A DNA stretch of 64,000 nt from Candidatus Thiodiazotropha endolucinida (GTDB lineage Bacteria > Pseudomonadota > Gammaproteobacteria > Chromatiales > Chromatiaceae). The DNA lies in NCBI RefSeq assembly GCF_001715975.1, contig NZ_MARB01000007.1, forward strand, positions 1-64,000. Reading direction: 5' to 3'. The position numbers and the translations under genes were made by a program. The first letter of the stretch is position 1; each line of letters begins with the position of its first letter. The notes beneath the pieces are model-generated. The model saw nothing but the letters and a program-made list of their open reading frames with translations, searched no databases and was not told the origin of the DNA. This document shows, piece after piece, positions 25,326 through 36,042 of the stretch.

Positions 25326-25589
25326 ATGTCAAGGTTGGACTTGGTGATGTGAAAACGGGTTTGAGGCGGTGAATTCAGTATCCGGTCAATCGTAACGGTT
25401 ATTGCGGGCGGCAAGAGGGTTGTTTATAGCACATTACCAATAACCGAAATATGGGGTGGTGGTTTGAATTCATCTTAATAACCTGGAAAACAAGTGTTTT
25501 TTTGTGAAATTGTTTGAGCCGCTTGTCAAAAAACAGGCAAAAAACCCCGTATGCTTTATAATTGTCAACGAAACTGTGCACCGTAACCT

Positions 25590-26474
25590 ATGGACGGATT
25601 CTTGAAAATGAGTGCCTGGCAAGGGATTTTGCACATTCCAGCAACCTACCTGAGAGGAGGGTTTCTCCTCGGAGCCAATGCTGAAGTGAGATCGAGAAGA
25701 TTTGATACCGATGCTGTGCTTGAGAAGATATTACAGCACGATAAGGAGGGTTTTACCTCCTTCTATGAGCGATACCGAGGACGTGTCTATCGCTTTATAG
25801 TCAGGCAATATGGCACCGGCGAATATGGCAAGGCAGCCTACTATTCGGCATGGCGCCACCTGGTGGTTTCCGGGCTAACCATCAAAACCCCAAAAGATCT
25901 CAAGCGCTCATTTTATTCATATCTCGGCAAGTCGGTGCAAAATCCAGGCATTTCTCAGGGCACTGATATGCCGAGTAACTATCTACCCCGCGATATCGAG
26001 GAAGACGGTAATTGGAGCTTGGTCCTTATGGAGCACTTCAAACAACTGTCTGTTGAGAAGAAGCGCTATTTTCTCTTCAAACATGAGATCGGTATCAGTG
26101 AAACGGCCATTTCCAGGACATTGAATGTCAGCAGGAAAGACGTTGAGAAAGGATTGCGGGAAGCCGAGTCGGAGCTCCGCGAGGCAATGGAGGATTCAGG
26201 CTGTCCAAAGAAACGCTCATTGGAGAGGCTCTATCGTGAGAGCAGGGTGGTGAAGCCACCTGCTTCGTGGGATCAGGAGATCATTGATTCATTCAATATG
26301 TGGCTCAGACAGACGGAGCAACCGAGTCAGCCTGAGGAGGCCCCTGTAAAATCGGACGCTTCCACAGGTATCGCTGGAAAGTTGGGTCATTTCAAAGACC
26401 AGGTCAGATCCAGATTTTCGAATCTAGGCAAACGAACCCACCAGAAAGGGAACCGGGTACGCAAACTCTCTTAG
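25590..26474 (+). CDS. Orphan divergent sigma70/ECF-like protein
   Basis: A 294-residue protein. Residues about 45-95 (GFTSFYERYRGRVYRFIVRQ) look like a sigma region 2 helix set, and residues about 160-205 (FLFKHEIGISETAISRTLNV, then VEKGLREAESELREA) like a region 4 helix-turn-helix. The C-terminal 80 residues are basic and disordered. There is no recognisable anti-sigma gene beside it. The start may be ATG 25590 or 25608. The TAG stop lies inside a MITE-end-like sequence. It could be an ECF-type sigma factor or a DNA-binding protein derived from one; the assignment is tentative. Confidence 0.55.
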   Translation: MDGFLKMSAWQGILHIPATYLRGGFLLGANAEVRSRRFDTDAVLEKILQHDKEGFTSFYERYRGRVYRFIVRQYGTGEYGKAAYYSAWRHLVVSGLTIKTPKDLKRSFYSYLGKSVQNPGISQGTDMPSNYLPRDIEEDGNWSLVLMEHFKQLSVEKKRYFLFKHEIGISETAISRTLNVSRKDVEKGLREAESELREAMEDSGCPKKRSLERLYRESRVVKPPASWDQEIIDSFNMWLRQTEQPSQPEEAPVKSDASTGIAGKLGHFKDQVRSRFSNLGKRTHQKGNRVRKLS

Positions 26475-26490
26475 GGCCTGTTGAGACTGA
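26471..26490. repeat. Solo MITE-like end at the stop of the sigma-like gene
   Basis: TTAGGGCCTGTTGAGACTGA matches the left end of the complete elements at 16 of 20 positions. Its TAG is the stop codon of the gene ending at 26474. Confidence 0.5.
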
Positions 26491-26608
26491 GACAATCGGC
26501 TCTATGGGACCATTTTCAACCTTTTTTTGATGACAAGTGCAGGGCTAGAGGTTTCTGCGCACAGGTAGGTAGTGTAGAATTCCCGCTTTTTCCCAAGCCG
26601 GTATTGCC

Positions 26609-27707
26609 ATGCAAGATATTAATCCTATTAGCCAAACCATTGCTGATTTGAAGGGACGGGCCACCTCCCTGAGGGGGTATCTTTGACTATGAAGGCAAGC
26701 AGGAACGCCTGACCGAAGTTCTTCGCGAACTGGAAGATCCCACGATATGGAATAATCAGGAACGGGCTCAGGCCCTGGGCCGTGAGCGCGCCACCCTTGA
26801 AACGGTGGTACTCACGCTTGACGATCTCACCAATGGCCTGGCTGATGCAGACGAGCTGTTGGAGATGGCGGTCGAGGAGGAGGATGAGGCTGCAGTCGAG
26901 GCCATCCAGGAGGAGCTTGCGGATTTTGGTAAAAAGGTCTCGGATCTGGAGTTCAGGCGCATGTTCTCCGGCGAGACCGACCACTGTAACGCATTCCTCG
27001 ATATCCAGGCCGGCTCGGGCGGTACCGAGGCACAGGACTGGGCAGAGATGTTGCTGCGTATGTATCTGCGATGGGGCGAACATCGCGGTTTCAAGACAGA
27101 GCTCATCGAAGTGTCCGCGGGCGAGGTGGCCGGTATCAAGAGTGCCACGGTGAGGTACGAGGGAGAATATGCCTTCGGCTGGTTACGCACTGAAATCGGT
27201 GTGCATCGTCTGGTACGAAAATCGCCGTTCGATTCCGGCAACCGGCGTCATACCTCGTTTGCCGCTGTCTTCGTCTCCCCGGAGATCGATGATTCCATCG
27301 AGGTCGATATCAATCCCGCCGATCTGCGAATCGATGTCTACCGTGCCAGCGGTGCGGGGGGACAGCACGTCAACCGCACTGAATCGGCGGTGAGAATCAC
27401 CCACAACCCGACCGGGATTGTGGTTCAGTGCCAGAACGATCGCTCGCAGCACAAGAACAAGGCAACGGCCATGAAGCAACTCAAGGCCAAGTTGTACGAA
27501 TTCGAGGTGCAGAAGCGAAATGCCTCGCAACAGGAGCTGGAGGAGAGCAAATCCGACATAGGCTGGGGCAGCCAGATTCGCAGTTATGTGCTCGATGCCT
27601 CACGGATCAAGGATCTGCGCACCGGAGTTGAGACCGGAAACACCCAGGCCGTGCTCGACGGCGGAATCGATATGTTTATCGAGGCGAGTCTTAAAAGCGG
27701 TGTTTGA
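26609..27707 (+). CDS. prfB: Peptide chain release factor 2 (programmed +1 frameshift)
   Basis: RF2 recognises UGA and UAA and hydrolyses peptidyl-tRNA. Translation starts at ATG 26609, reads 25 codons to an in-frame TGA (26684-26686), shifts +1 and continues from GAC 26685 to 27707, giving 365 residues, the same as the E. coli protein. The GGQ catalytic motif ([20 protein letters not shown] region) is present, and the stop-recognition tripeptide region should lie upstream. The frameshift autoregulates RF2 level. lysS follows 83 bases downstream, the usual prfB-lysS pair. Confidence 0.96.
26672..26687 (+). promoter_or_regulatory. prfB programmed frameshift site
   Basis: AGGGGGTATCTTTGAC: an internal Shine-Dalgarno-like AGGGGG, then the slippery CTT and the TGA stop followed by C, the classical conserved recoding signal. 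Low RF2 lets the ribosome slip +1 at CTT TGA. Confidence 0.96.
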
Positions 27708-27790
27708 CCCGCTTGCCAATACCATGCGGATGGCGCCGGACAGGTTCAAGCAATGATTGAAATTATTGAATATTTTGAGTTGAACAGACC

Positions 27791-29296
27791 ATGAATGACG
27801 AGACCCAGGACGAAAACAAACTCATCGCCCAACGCCGCGAGAAGCTGCAGCAGATGCGCGATAACGGGAACGCATTTCCGAACGATTTTCGCCGCAACAG
27901 CATGGCCGGCGAGTTGCATGCCGAATATGGGGAGAAGTCGGGTGAAGAGCTTGAAGCTTTGGGGCTCAGGGTCAGACTGGCCGGACGCATGATGAGCCGG
28001 CGGGTGATGGGCAAGGCGAGCTTTGCCCATCTGCAGGATATGTCGGGACGGATGCAGCTCTTTGTGCAACGGGACGCACTTGATGAGGGTGTCTATAACA
28101 CTCAATTCAAGAAGTGGGATATCGGAGACATCATCGGAGCCGAAGGTATTCTGTTCAAGACAAAAACCGGCGAACTGTCCGTCAAAGTCGACAGTCTCCG
28201 CTTATTGACCAAGGCGCTACGGCCCCTTCCCGAGAAATTTCACGGTCTCTCCGACCAGGAGATTCGCTATCGTCAACGCTATGTCGATCTGATCATGAAC
28301 GAGGCGTCGCGCAACACCTTTCGACTACGTACCCGGATAGTGCAGTTTATTCGCAATTACCTCGATCAGCGCGGTTTCCTGGAAGTGGAGACACCCATGA
28401 TGCAGGTGATACCCGGCGGCGCCACAGCACGTCCCTTTGCTACCCGCCATAATGCCCTCGACATGGACATGTTTCTGCGCATCGCCCCGGAACTCTATCT
28501 GAAGCGGCTTGTGGTAGGAGGGTTTGAAAGGGTCTATGAGATCAACCGTAATTTCCGTAACGAAGGGCTCTCCACCCGCCACAATCCTGAATTCACCATG
28601 CTGGAATTTTATGAGGCCTATGCGGACTACAACGATCTGATGGATCTTACCGAGGCGATGTTGCGGGGTCTATGTCAGGAGGTCCTGGGTGGCACGGAAG
28701 TGTCCTATCAGGGTGAGCGCTATGATTTCGGCAGCCCCTTCCAGCGCATGACCGTCAAGGAGTCCATCTGCCATTTCAATCCCGACATCACCGCGGAGAT
28801 GCTGGATGACGAGGCACAGGCCCGGGCCATTGCCGAACGGATGGAGATTCCCCTCAAGCCGAGCTATGGGCTCGGTAAGATTCAGATCGAGATATTTGAG
28901 AAAAGTGTGGAGCATCGCCTGATGAATCCCACTTTCATCACTGCCTATCCCACCGAGGTTTCACCCCTGGCGAGACGCAACGACGACGATCCGTTCGTGA
29001 CCGATCGATTTGAATTTTTCGTCGGCGGACGTGAGATTGCGAATGGTTTCTCCGAACTCAATGACGCCGAAGACCAGGCGGAACGTTTTCGCAGACAGGT
29101 GGAGGAGAAGGAGGCGGGGGATGATGAGGCGATGCATTACGATGCCGACTATGTGCGTGCACTGGAGCATGGCATGCCGCCTACCGCAGGCGAGGGGATA
29201 GGGATTGATCGTCTGGTGATGCTGCTTACCGACTCGCCCTCGATTCGCGACGTGCTGCTGTTTCCACACATGCGGCCGGAGTTGGCGGGGTCTTAA
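27791..29296 (+). CDS. lysS: Lysyl-tRNA synthetase (class II)
   Basis: A 501-residue class II synthetase with an N-terminal OB-fold anticodon-binding domain (about 60-160) and a catalytic domain with the three class II motifs: motif 1 near [10 protein letters not shown], motif 2 [18 protein letters not shown] and motif 3 [15 protein letters not shown]. It charges tRNA-Lys with lysine. The last codons end in TAA (29294-29296), which interlocks with the stop codon of the convergent antiporter gene (29293-29295). Confidence 0.97.
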   Translation: MNDETQDENKLIAQRREKLQQMRDNGNAFPNDFRRNSMAGELHAEYGEKSGEELEALGLRVRLAGRMMSRRVMGKASFAHLQDMSGRMQLFVQRDALDEGVYNTQFKKWDIGDIIGAEGILFKTKTGELSVKVDSLRLLTKALRPLPEKFHGLSDQEIRYRQRYVDLIMNEASRNTFRLRTRIVQFIRNYLDQRGFLEVETPMMQVIPGGATARPFATRHNALDMDMFLRIAPELYLKRLVVGGFERVYEINRNFRNEGLSTRHNPEFTMLEFYEAYADYNDLMDLTEAMLRGLCQEVLGGTEVSYQGERYDFGSPFQRMTVKESICHFNPDITAEMLDDEAQARAIAERMEIPLKPSYGLGKIQIEIFEKSVEHRLMNPTFITAYPTEVSPLARRNDDDPFVTDRFEFFVGGREIANGFSELNDAEDQAERFRRQVEEKEAGDDEAMHYDADYVRALEHGMPPTAGEGIGIDRLVMLLTDSPSIRDVLLFPHMRPELAGS

Positions 29297-31275
29297 AGAC
29301 CATACAACAGCAGACCCTCTGCATGTTCCAGATGGTGCGCGGTTCCGGCCAGTACCAGGACATCTCCCGCTTGCAGGCGGGTCTCGGGGGCCGGCGCCTC
29401 GCCCCTGATGCCGCCCCGACGCACCGCGGTGATACTGACATCCCAATCCCATAGGTGCAGGTCTTCTATGGTATGTCCGACGGCGAATGCACGATCGGGC
29501 AGGGTGACGGTATGCAGGCGTTCCTGAAAGCCCTCTTCGTGATCGAGATCGATGGCTTCCTCCCCATGGTAAAAATCGCGTAGCAGTTTGTAGTGATTCT
29601 CGCGAATTTCGCGCATGATCTTGAGGATACGGGAACCCGGCACCTTCAATAGCAGCAGAAGCTGTCCACCCATCATTAGGCTGGCTTCAACCGCCTCCGG
29701 CATGACCTCAGCCGCACCTGCCGCTTCCAGCTCCTCCAGATGCGAGTCGTCTTTGGTTCGTACCAGGACGGGCACTTGCGGCGCCACCTTGCGGATGTGG
29801 TGGAGGATCTGTAATGCAATGGTGTGGCCTTCGAAAGTGACCACCACCACACCGGCACGCTCGATACCGGCCGCATGCATAATCTCATGGCGAGTGGCAT
29901 CGCCGAAATGAACCGGTTCACCAGCCTCGTGGGCCTCCCTGACCACCGAGGGATCGAGATCGAGGGCAACATAGGGAAAACCTTCATGATCGAGGAGTCG
30001 GCCCAGGTTTTGGCCAATACGACCATAACCGCAAATGATGACATGCTGCTCCATTCCCTCTGCCTCATGCTCCAGGTCCTGAGGGATGGCATAATCCTGG
30101 TCCGAAGGACGCAATTGACAGAATATTTCTGTCAGCTTGCTATTGTAGCGAATCAGAAAAGGGGAGATCGCCATGCTGATTATTATCGCCGCAAACAGCA
30201 GTTGCCCTGCCTCACCGGGTATCAGGGAAGATTGCAGGGAGAGGTCCAGCAACACAAAACCGAACTCACCGCCTTGCGCCAACAACAGTCCTGAACGAAA
30301 TGCGGTTGCGGAAGATTGCTTGGTCTGACGCACCAACAGCAGAATGATCGCCGCTTTAACCACGATGAGGGCGGCGGCGACAAGAAATACCCACTGCAGT
30401 TGAGGCAGCAGTGACAAGAGGTCGACACGCATTCCCACAGTGATGAAGAAGAGCCCGAGCAGAACATCCTGAAAAGGGCGGATATCGGCCTCGATCTGAT
30501 GGCGATACTCGGTCTCCCCCAGCATCATGCCGGCCAGAAAGGCGCCCAAGGCCAGGGAGAGCCCCGCTTCATGGGTCAACCAGGCAGCGGCAAGGGATAC
30601 CAGGAGTACAGTCAGCGTGAACAATTCAGCCGATCGGGCGCGTGCGATCTCATGAAACAGCGGACGCAGTGCCCAGTGACCAATCGCCATGATTACCGTG
30701 AACACCACCGCGGCCTTGATCAAGGCCCAGGAGAGCGGTATCAGCAAGCCCTGCTCCGCATCGCTGACAAGTATGGGAATCACCACCAGTAACGGGATTA
30801 CCGCCAGGTCCTGGAATAGCAGAATACTGACCCCGACACGGCCATGCGCCGTATTCAGCTCAACCTGCTCTATTAACTGTTTAATCACGATAGCGGTCGA
30901 GGAGAGCGCCAGAATGGCGCCGATAACGAATGCTGCAGCCAACTCGAGTCCCAACAACCAGGCAATGCCACCGGCGATAATACCGGTGATCAATACCTGG
31001 CTGCCGCCGAGACCGAATACGGCGCCTTTCATGGCGATCATCTGCGGCAGGGAGAACTCCAGCCCAATCGCAAAAAGCAGAAATACAACCCCGAATTCGG
31101 CCAGGAAGCGGGTCTCTTCATTGGATGCGATCACACCTGTGCCGAACGGGCCGACCAGGATACCGACGATCAGATAACCGAGTATGGGCGGCAGGTGAAA
31201 TCGTTTGAACAGCGTCACTGTCAAAACGGCAACAGCGAGTAATATGAGGATGATCTGTAACGTGTGAATGTTCAT
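29293..31275 (-). CDS. CPA2-family cation:proton antiporter with RCK domains (KefB/YbaL-like)
   Basis: A 660-residue membrane protein. Residues about 1-385 form roughly 12-13 helices of the CPA2 exchanger, including [20 protein letters not shown]. Residues about 410-530 are a TrkA-N/RCK NAD-binding domain ([16 protein letters not shown]), and residues about 570-655 a TrkA-C domain. The domain order is that of KefB/KefC/YbaL, mediating K+/H+ exchange gated by nucleotide or glutathione adducts; the ligand here is unknown. It is monocistronic and runs head to tail into lysS with overlapping stop codons, leaving no room for a conventional terminator between them. Confidence 0.88.
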   Translation of the reverse strand: MNIHTLQIILILLAVAVLTVTLFKRFHLPPILGYLIVGILVGPFGTGVIASNEETRFLAEFGVVFLLFAIGLEFSLPQMIAMKGAVFGLGGSQVLITGIIAGGIAWLLGLELAAAFVIGAILALSSTAIVIKQLIEQVELNTAHGRVGVSILLFQDLAVIPLLVVIPILVSDAEQGLLIPLSWALIKAAVVFTVIMAIGHWALRPLFHEIARARSAELFTLTVLLVSLAAAWLTHEAGLSLALGAFLAGMMLGETEYRHQIEADIRPFQDVLLGLFFITVGMRVDLLSLLPQLQWVFLVAAALIVVKAAIILLLVRQTKQSSATAFRSGLLLAQGGEFGFVLLDLSLQSSLIPGEAGQLLFAAIIISMAISPFLIRYNSKLTEIFCQLRPSDQDYAIPQDLEHEAEGMEQHVIICGYGRIGQNLGRLLDHEGFPYVALDLDPSVVREAHEAGEPVHFGDATRHEIMHAAGIERAGVVVVTFEGHTIALQILHHIRKVAPQVPVLVRTKDDSHLEELEAAGAAEVMPEAVEASLMMGGQLLLLLKVPGSRILKIMREIRENHYKLLRDFYHGEEAIDLDHEEGFQERLHTVTLPDRAFAVGHTIEDLHLWDWDVSITAVRRGGIRGEAPAPETRLQAGDVLVLAGTAHHLEHAEGLLLYGL

Positions 31276-31424
31276 TTCGGGTCAAGCCGGGCCGATAGTG
31301 CAACAAGTTTGATGATATCGATGAAATAAATCCAATCCCAATTGAGATAGGATGGGATAAGTCATGGGGTATTAATCGGTTAAATGTTAAAATCCTTTTT
31401 TTCAGCAAACAAATAAGACAAAAC

Positions 31425-33788
31425 GTGGCAAACAGAAAAAAGAGCAGACGATCCAGCGTGAAGGATCCGCACCATGCACGCGAGGCACGTAAATACCAGA
31501 ATCCCATCCCAAGCCGGGAGTTCATCATGGAGACCCTGGAAAGAGAGGGTGTCCCGATGGACATGCTCTCTCTGGCGGATCGTCTTGAACTCGTTTCGGA
31601 AGATCAATTCGAAGCACTGCGTCGACGCCTGCGCGCCATGCAGCGTGACGGACAGCTGGTCTGTAATCGTAATGACAACTACTGTCTGGTCAATAAGCGC
31701 GACTTGATCGTCGGGCGGATTATCGGACATGCGGATGGTTTCGGTTTTCTCAGGCCCGATGATGGGGGTGACGATCTCTATCTCTCCTTCAAAGAGATGC
31801 GTTCCGTATTTCATGACGACAGGGCCGTTGTGAGGGTGACCGGGATGGATCGCCGCAACCGTCTGGAAGGGGCGGTCGTTGAGGTATTGGAGCGTAATAC
31901 ACGTAATGTCGCCGGTCGTCTCTACATGGAGACTGGTGTGGGCTTTGTGGTGCCCGATTCCAAGCGGCTCAGTAAGGATGTGATTATCCCGAGCAGCGAG
32001 ATCGGTGTCGCCAGACAGGGACAGATGGTGGTTGCAGAGATTCTGGATCAACCCACCAAGCGCACACCTCCCATCGGCCGTATCACAGAGATCTTGGGAG
32101 ATCATCTGGGACCGGGTATGGAGACCGATATCGCCATTCGCACCCACAGTATACCGGTCGACTGGCCGGATGAAGTGGAGCATCAGATCAAGGCCGTCAA
32201 ATCCGAAGTGGCCGAACCGGACAAAAAGGGCAGGGTCGATTTGCGCCATCTCCCGCTGGTGACCATCGATGGTGCGGATGCCAGGGATTTCGATGATGCC
32301 GTCTACTGCGAACCCAAACCGAAAGGCTGGCGCCTGCTGGTCTGTATCGCCGATGTTTCTCACTATGTCGAACCGGGCAGTGCCCTGGACAGTGAGGCGC
32401 GGAACAGGGGCAACTCGGTCTATTTTCCGGACCGGGTGGTACCCATGCTGCCGGAAAAACTCTCGAATGGCCTTTGCTCCATCAACCCACGGGTCGACCG
32501 CCTCTGCATGACCTGTGAACTCTATATCGACAAAAGCGGCAAGGTGACGAGATCGAAATTCTTTCCCGCCGTGATGCGATCCCATGCGAGATTGATCTAT
32601 GACGACGTGGCGGCAATGCTTGAAGGCGATCCCGAATTATGTAAAAAACACGCCAAGCTGTTGCCTCATCTGCACCATCTCTATCAACTCTACCAGGTGT
32701 TGCTGGAACAGCGGTCGACAAGGGGTGCCATCGATTTCGATACCACCGAGACCCGGATAGAATTCAATGAGCTGAAGCGAGTTGAACGGATTATACCGGT
32801 AGAACGGAACGATGCGCACCGCCTGATCGAAGAGTGTATGTTGGCTGCGAATGTGGCGACAGCACGCTTCCTGCTGCGAAATAAGCAACCCGCGCTCTAT
32901 CGCATCCATGAGGGACCAGCGGATGAAAAACTGACCGATTTGAGGGAGTTCCTGGGTGAACTGGGGCTGAGTCTGCCTGGGGGTAAGAAACCCAAGGCCT
33001 CCGATTATGCGATACTGCTGGAACAGATCAAAGAACGTGCCGACAGACACCTGATCCAGACTGTTCTATTGCGTTCTCTTTCTCAAGCACTCTACAGTTC
33101 GGACAATGTGGGCCATTTCGGTCTCTCATATCAGGCCTATACCCACTTCACCTCACCGATACGACGTTATCCCGATCTGATTGTCCATCGAGCCATCAAA
33201 CATGCAATCAATCAGGGTAGTGCAGATGACTTCGAATATACCAAGGCAGAGCTTCAAGCCCTGGGCGAACACTGCTCAAGCACCGAAAGGAAAGCCGATG
33301 AGGCAACTCGGGATGCCCTCGATTGGCTGAAGTGTGAATATATGCAGGATAAGGTTGGTGAGACCTTCAACGGGATTATCACCAGTGTCAATTCATTTGG
33401 CGTATTTGTCGAACTCGACGAAATCTATGTCGATGGCCTGGTGCATATTTCAGCACTCCATAACGATTACTATCACTACGATCCGGTGGGGCATCGCCTA
33501 ACCGGGGAGCGTACCGGTAAGGTACTGCGCCTGGGTGATCCGTTGAGCATAGTCGTGGCCAGCGTTAACCTGGACGATCGTAAGATCGATTTTGTGCCTG
33601 CCAAGGAGGTGGAACAGGCAACGGACGCAAAAAGAAAATCACGCCGTACCCGGAAACGTACCCCTGGCAGAACTGAGCCTGGAAAACCGAAAAGGACTGA
33701 AAAAGAAAAAACCTCCGGCAAAGACAAAAAGTCAGGTAAGAAGAAGACACGGAAAAGACGACCCAAAACAGGTACGAAGAAGAGCTGA
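31425..33788 (+). CDS. rnr: Ribonuclease R
   Basis: A 787-residue 3'-5' exoribonuclease: N-terminal winged-helix, cold-shock OB domains (about 80-230), the RNB catalytic domain with TIDGADARDFDDAV giving the metal-binding Asp residues, an S1 domain near residues 640-725, and a lysine/arginine-rich disordered tail of about 60 residues. It degrades structured RNA and rRNA in quality control. The start is GTG 31425 (MANRKKSRR); the Shine-Dalgarno is weak. Its TGA overlaps the rlmB ATG (TGATG), the common rnr-rlmB operon. Confidence 0.96.
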   Translation: MANRKKSRRSSVKDPHHAREARKYQNPIPSREFIMETLEREGVPMDMLSLADRLELVSEDQFEALRRRLRAMQRDGQLVCNRNDNYCLVNKRDLIVGRIIGHADGFGFLRPDDGGDDLYLSFKEMRSVFHDDRAVVRVTGMDRRNRLEGAVVEVLERNTRNVAGRLYMETGVGFVVPDSKRLSKDVIIPSSEIGVARQGQMVVAEILDQPTKRTPPIGRITEILGDHLGPGMETDIAIRTHSIPVDWPDEVEHQIKAVKSEVAEPDKKGRVDLRHLPLVTIDGADARDFDDAVYCEPKPKGWRLLVCIADVSHYVEPGSALDSEARNRGNSVYFPDRVVPMLPEKLSNGLCSINPRVDRLCMTCELYIDKSGKVTRSKFFPAVMRSHARLIYDDVAAMLEGDPELCKKHAKLLPHLHHLYQLYQVLLEQRSTRGAIDFDTTETRIEFNELKRVERIIPVERNDAHRLIEECMLAANVATARFLLRNKQPALYRIHEGPADEKLTDLREFLGELGLSLPGGKKPKASDYAILLEQIKERADRHLIQTVLLRSLSQALYSSDNVGHFGLSYQAYTHFTSPIRRYPDLIVHRAIKHAINQGSADDFEYTKAELQALGEHCSSTERKADEATRDALDWLKCEYMQDKVGETFNGIITSVNSFGVFVELDEIYVDGLVHISALHNDYYHYDPVGHRLTGERTGKVLRLGDPLSIVVASVNLDDRKIDFVPAKEVEQATDAKRKSRRTRKRTPGRTEPGKPKRTEKEKTSGKDKKSGKKKTRKRRPKTGTKKS

Positions 33789-34534
33789 TGTCGGATAACC
33801 ATGCATGGGTAATGGGCCTGCATGCGGTGAAATCAGCACTGCAGCAATCGGAGGGGGTTGAAGAGCTGCTGGTCGACAGCAAGCGACGGGATGATCGTAT
33901 TAAAGAGATCGTTGGGCTTGCCGAAACAGCGGGTATCCCATGCCACCGAATACCGGGCAAGGTGTTGGACCAGAGGGTCCATGTGGAAAATCATCAGGGT
34001 GTGGCGCTGCGCGTCAAGCAACGGCAGACACAGGATGAACCCTATCTCAGGGCACTGTTGAAACGGCTTGAGAAGCCTCCGTTTCTGCTCATACTCGATG
34101 GCGTTCAGGACCCACACAATTTAGGGGCGTGTCTAAGAAGTGCCGATGGCGCGGGTGTACATGCGGTTGTTGCGTCCCGGGATCGATCGGTGTCATTGAC
34201 GCCGACGGTCAGAAAGGTAGCGAGCGGGGCGGCGGAGACGGTGCCCTTCATTCAGGTTTCCAATCTGGCTCGAACCCTGAAGTGGTTGAAAGGGGAGGGC
34301 GTATGGCTTATCGGCACCGCGGGTGAGGCGACTCAAACGCTGTATGAAACCGATCTGTGTGGCGCCTTGGCGATTGTCATGGGGGGAGAGGGCAAGGGAT
34401 TGCGCAGACTGACGAGAGAACAGTGTGATCTGCTGGTGAAGCTGCCAATGGCGGGAAATGTGGAGAGCCTCAATGTTTCGGTAGCCAGCGGTATCGCTCT
34501 CTATGAAGCGGTTCGTCAGCGTGGTAGCTTTTAG
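33788..34534 (+). CDS. rlmB: 23S rRNA (guanosine-2251-2'-O)-methyltransferase
   Basis: A 248-residue SpoU/TrmH-family SPOUT methyltransferase with the N-terminal L30e-like substrate-binding domain and the knotted SAM-binding C-terminus: LILDGVQDPHNLGACLRSAD (motif 1), VMGGEGKGLRRLTRE (motif 2), PMAGNVESLNVSVASGIALY (motif 3). It methylates Gm2251 in the peptidyl-transferase P loop. It is translationally coupled to rnr. Confidence 0.95.
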   Translation: MSDNHAWVMGLHAVKSALQQSEGVEELLVDSKRRDDRIKEIVGLAETAGIPCHRIPGKVLDQRVHVENHQGVALRVKQRQTQDEPYLRALLKRLEKPPFLLILDGVQDPHNLGACLRSADGAGVHAVVASRDRSVSLTPTVRKVASGAAETVPFIQVSNLARTLKWLKGEGVWLIGTAGEATQTLYETDLCGALAIVMGGEGKGLRRLTREQCDLLVKLPMAGNVESLNVSVASGIALYEAVRQRGSF

Positions 34535-34616
34535 TTTTTACGAGGGAATGACAGCCGAGAGGCTATATCCAGGGCCTATCATCAGTGTTATCGGGCTCTA
34601 AGTTGAGGAGAGCGTT

Positions 34617-35366
34617 GTGATCAGAAAACTAACCTGCATATCTTTGCTTGCCGGCTTGATGGTTACGCCCGTCTATGCCGACACGGTGCTGGGTATGACT
34701 GCCGATGTGGATTTTTGGAACATGGAGTCGTCAGGTTCCTTCGCAGATAGCAGCGATCTGCAATCTTTCGACCTCGACAGCGAACGCAACGCCATCCTGA
34801 CACTCGCATTCGAGCACCCGTTGCCACTGGTGCCGAATTTAAAGATCAGAACCAATGATCTCAGCTCTTCGGGTGATCAGCGTCTGTCGGACGACTTCAG
34901 CTTTTCGGATACCGATTTTCCGGCAGATCTCGATGTGAATGTGGATTTCGAGGCGCAAAACACCGATTTTATCTTCTATTACGAGATCTTCGATAACGAC
35001 ACGATCTCTTTCGACCTGGGATTGAATGTCAAATATCTGGATGGCGATATCGAGGTTGAGAGTAATGGTCTGCGGGCCAGTGAGACCTTCGACGGTTATG
35101 TGCCGATGTTTCATGGGGCCGTTGAGGTGGGTGTGCCCGCCACGCGTCTTTCGTTTTTTGGTGACCTTAACCTATTGAGTGTGGGCGATCACACCCTGCA
35201 GGACTATACCGCAGGGGTCGCCTTCAAACTGGTGGAAAGCCTGGCTGTCGATATCAGCCTCAGGGGCGGTTATCATCGCATCTCCCTGGAGCTTGATGAC
35301 CTGGATGGCATCTACACGGATTGGGATTTCGATGGTGCCTTCCTCGGGGTACAGGCAGATTTCTGA
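34617..35366 (+). CDS. Outer-membrane beta-barrel protein (TIGR04219-like)
   Basis: A 249-residue exported protein with a signal peptide ending YA-DTVLGMTADVDFW and amphipathic strands throughout, ending with aromatic Phe, as in outer-membrane barrels. The start motif and the alternating Asp-rich strands fit the TIGR04219-type barrel proteins of gammaproteobacteria, of unknown function. The start is GTG 34617 with GAGGAGAG at good spacing. It lies between rlmB and rpsF but is separated from rpsF by a 213-base leader. Confidence 0.78.
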   Translation: MIRKLTCISLLAGLMVTPVYADTVLGMTADVDFWNMESSGSFADSSDLQSFDLDSERNAILTLAFEHPLPLVPNLKIRTNDLSSSGDQRLSDDFSFSDTDFPADLDVNVDFEAQNTDFIFYYEIFDNDTISFDLGLNVKYLDGDIEVESNGLRASETFDGYVPMFHGAVEVGVPATRLSFFGDLNLLSVGDHTLQDYTAGVAFKLVESLAVDISLRGGYHRISLELDDLDGIYTDWDFDGAFLGVQADF

Positions 35367-35579
35367 GCCGGTTCCCGCATTATTGACTGAATAGGGGGGA
35401 TCTATACAGATCCCGCCTCTACAAGTTGCAGATTTCCCCGCAACTCGGTAGAATCCGCCGCTTCCCGGTGCCCGACTGCCGCTGGTGGCGTCTCGTAAGG
35501 ACGGCATGGCGACTGGACCGGGCATCACTCCTTGCCTTACCGCATTTGCGGGAGGCTGCCTAACCCGAAAGGAGAGACA
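35367..35579 (+). promoter_or_regulatory. Leader region of the rpsF operon
   Basis: This 213-base untranslated stretch before rpsF contains a GC-rich inverted segment and, near 35536-35563, CTTACCGCATTTGCGGGAGG, a short stem with an exposed ACCG. The S6:S18 autoregulatory leader described in many bacteria uses a (C)ACCG bulge, so this is a candidate; I could not fold it fully. Confidence 0.35.
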
Positions 35580-36017
35580 ATGAGGCACTATGAAGTCGTG
35601 TTCCTGGTCCATCCCGACCAGAGTGAACAGGTACCCGCTATGATCGAGCGTTATCGTTCGGGTATCGAAACCAAGGGTGGTGCGATCCATCGCCTGGAAG
35701 ATTGGGGCCGCCGTCAGCTGGCCTATCCCATCAATAAGATCCACAAGGCACACTATGTTTTGATGAACATCGAGTGTGATGCCGAGGCATTGTCCGAACT
35801 GGAGAGTGCCTTTCGCTTCAACGATGCCGTGATTCGTAACCTGGTCATTCGTCGCGACGAAGCAGTCAGCGAAATCTCTCAACTGGCCAAGTCCCAGGAA
35901 GAGGAAGAGAGAGAAGGCGCATCTTCGCGTAACCGCGATGATGATGCTGTCACAGCGGATGATGATGAAGCTTCCGATGAGCCCGAAGAAGAAACCGAAC
36001 CTTCGGACGAAGATTAA
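35580..36017 (+). CDS. rpsF: 30S ribosomal protein S6
   Basis: A 145-residue S6 protein starting at ATG 35580, behind AAAGGAGAGACA; the open frame upstream to 35532 is part of the leader. The core ([20 protein letters not shown]) is typical, and the acidic C-terminal tail after residue 105 (EEEEREGAS..., [12 protein letters not shown]) is an extended version of the E. coli glutamate tail. S6 binds the central domain of 16S rRNA with S18. First gene of the rpsF-rpsR-DUF2232-rplI-dnaB-alr-radA run. Confidence 0.97.
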   Translation: MRHYEVVFLVHPDQSEQVPAMIERYRSGIETKGGAIHRLEDWGRRQLAYPINKIHKAHYVLMNIECDAEALSELESAFRFNDAVIRNLVIRRDEAVSEISQLAKSQEEEEREGASSRNRDDDAVTADDDEASDEPEEETEPSDED

Positions 36018-36042
36018 TCGAGTGGATTGAGAGGTACTATAC

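Noticed and set aside
25523-25562. TTGTCA and TATAAT near the sigma-like gene as a promoter
   Set aside because: Spacing between the two boxes (28 bases) is too long for a sigma70 promoter.
26609-26686. Short prfB reading frame ending in TGA, which could suggest a broken gene
   Set aside because: It is the conserved programmed frameshift, not a pseudogene.
31380-32585. 401-codon minus-strand open frame
   Set aside because: Antisense to rnr; no domain recognised and the rnr frame is conserved.
34571-34600. AGGGCCTATC...TATCGGGCTCTA resembling a MITE end
   Set aside because: Too few matching positions to the element consensus; could be chance.
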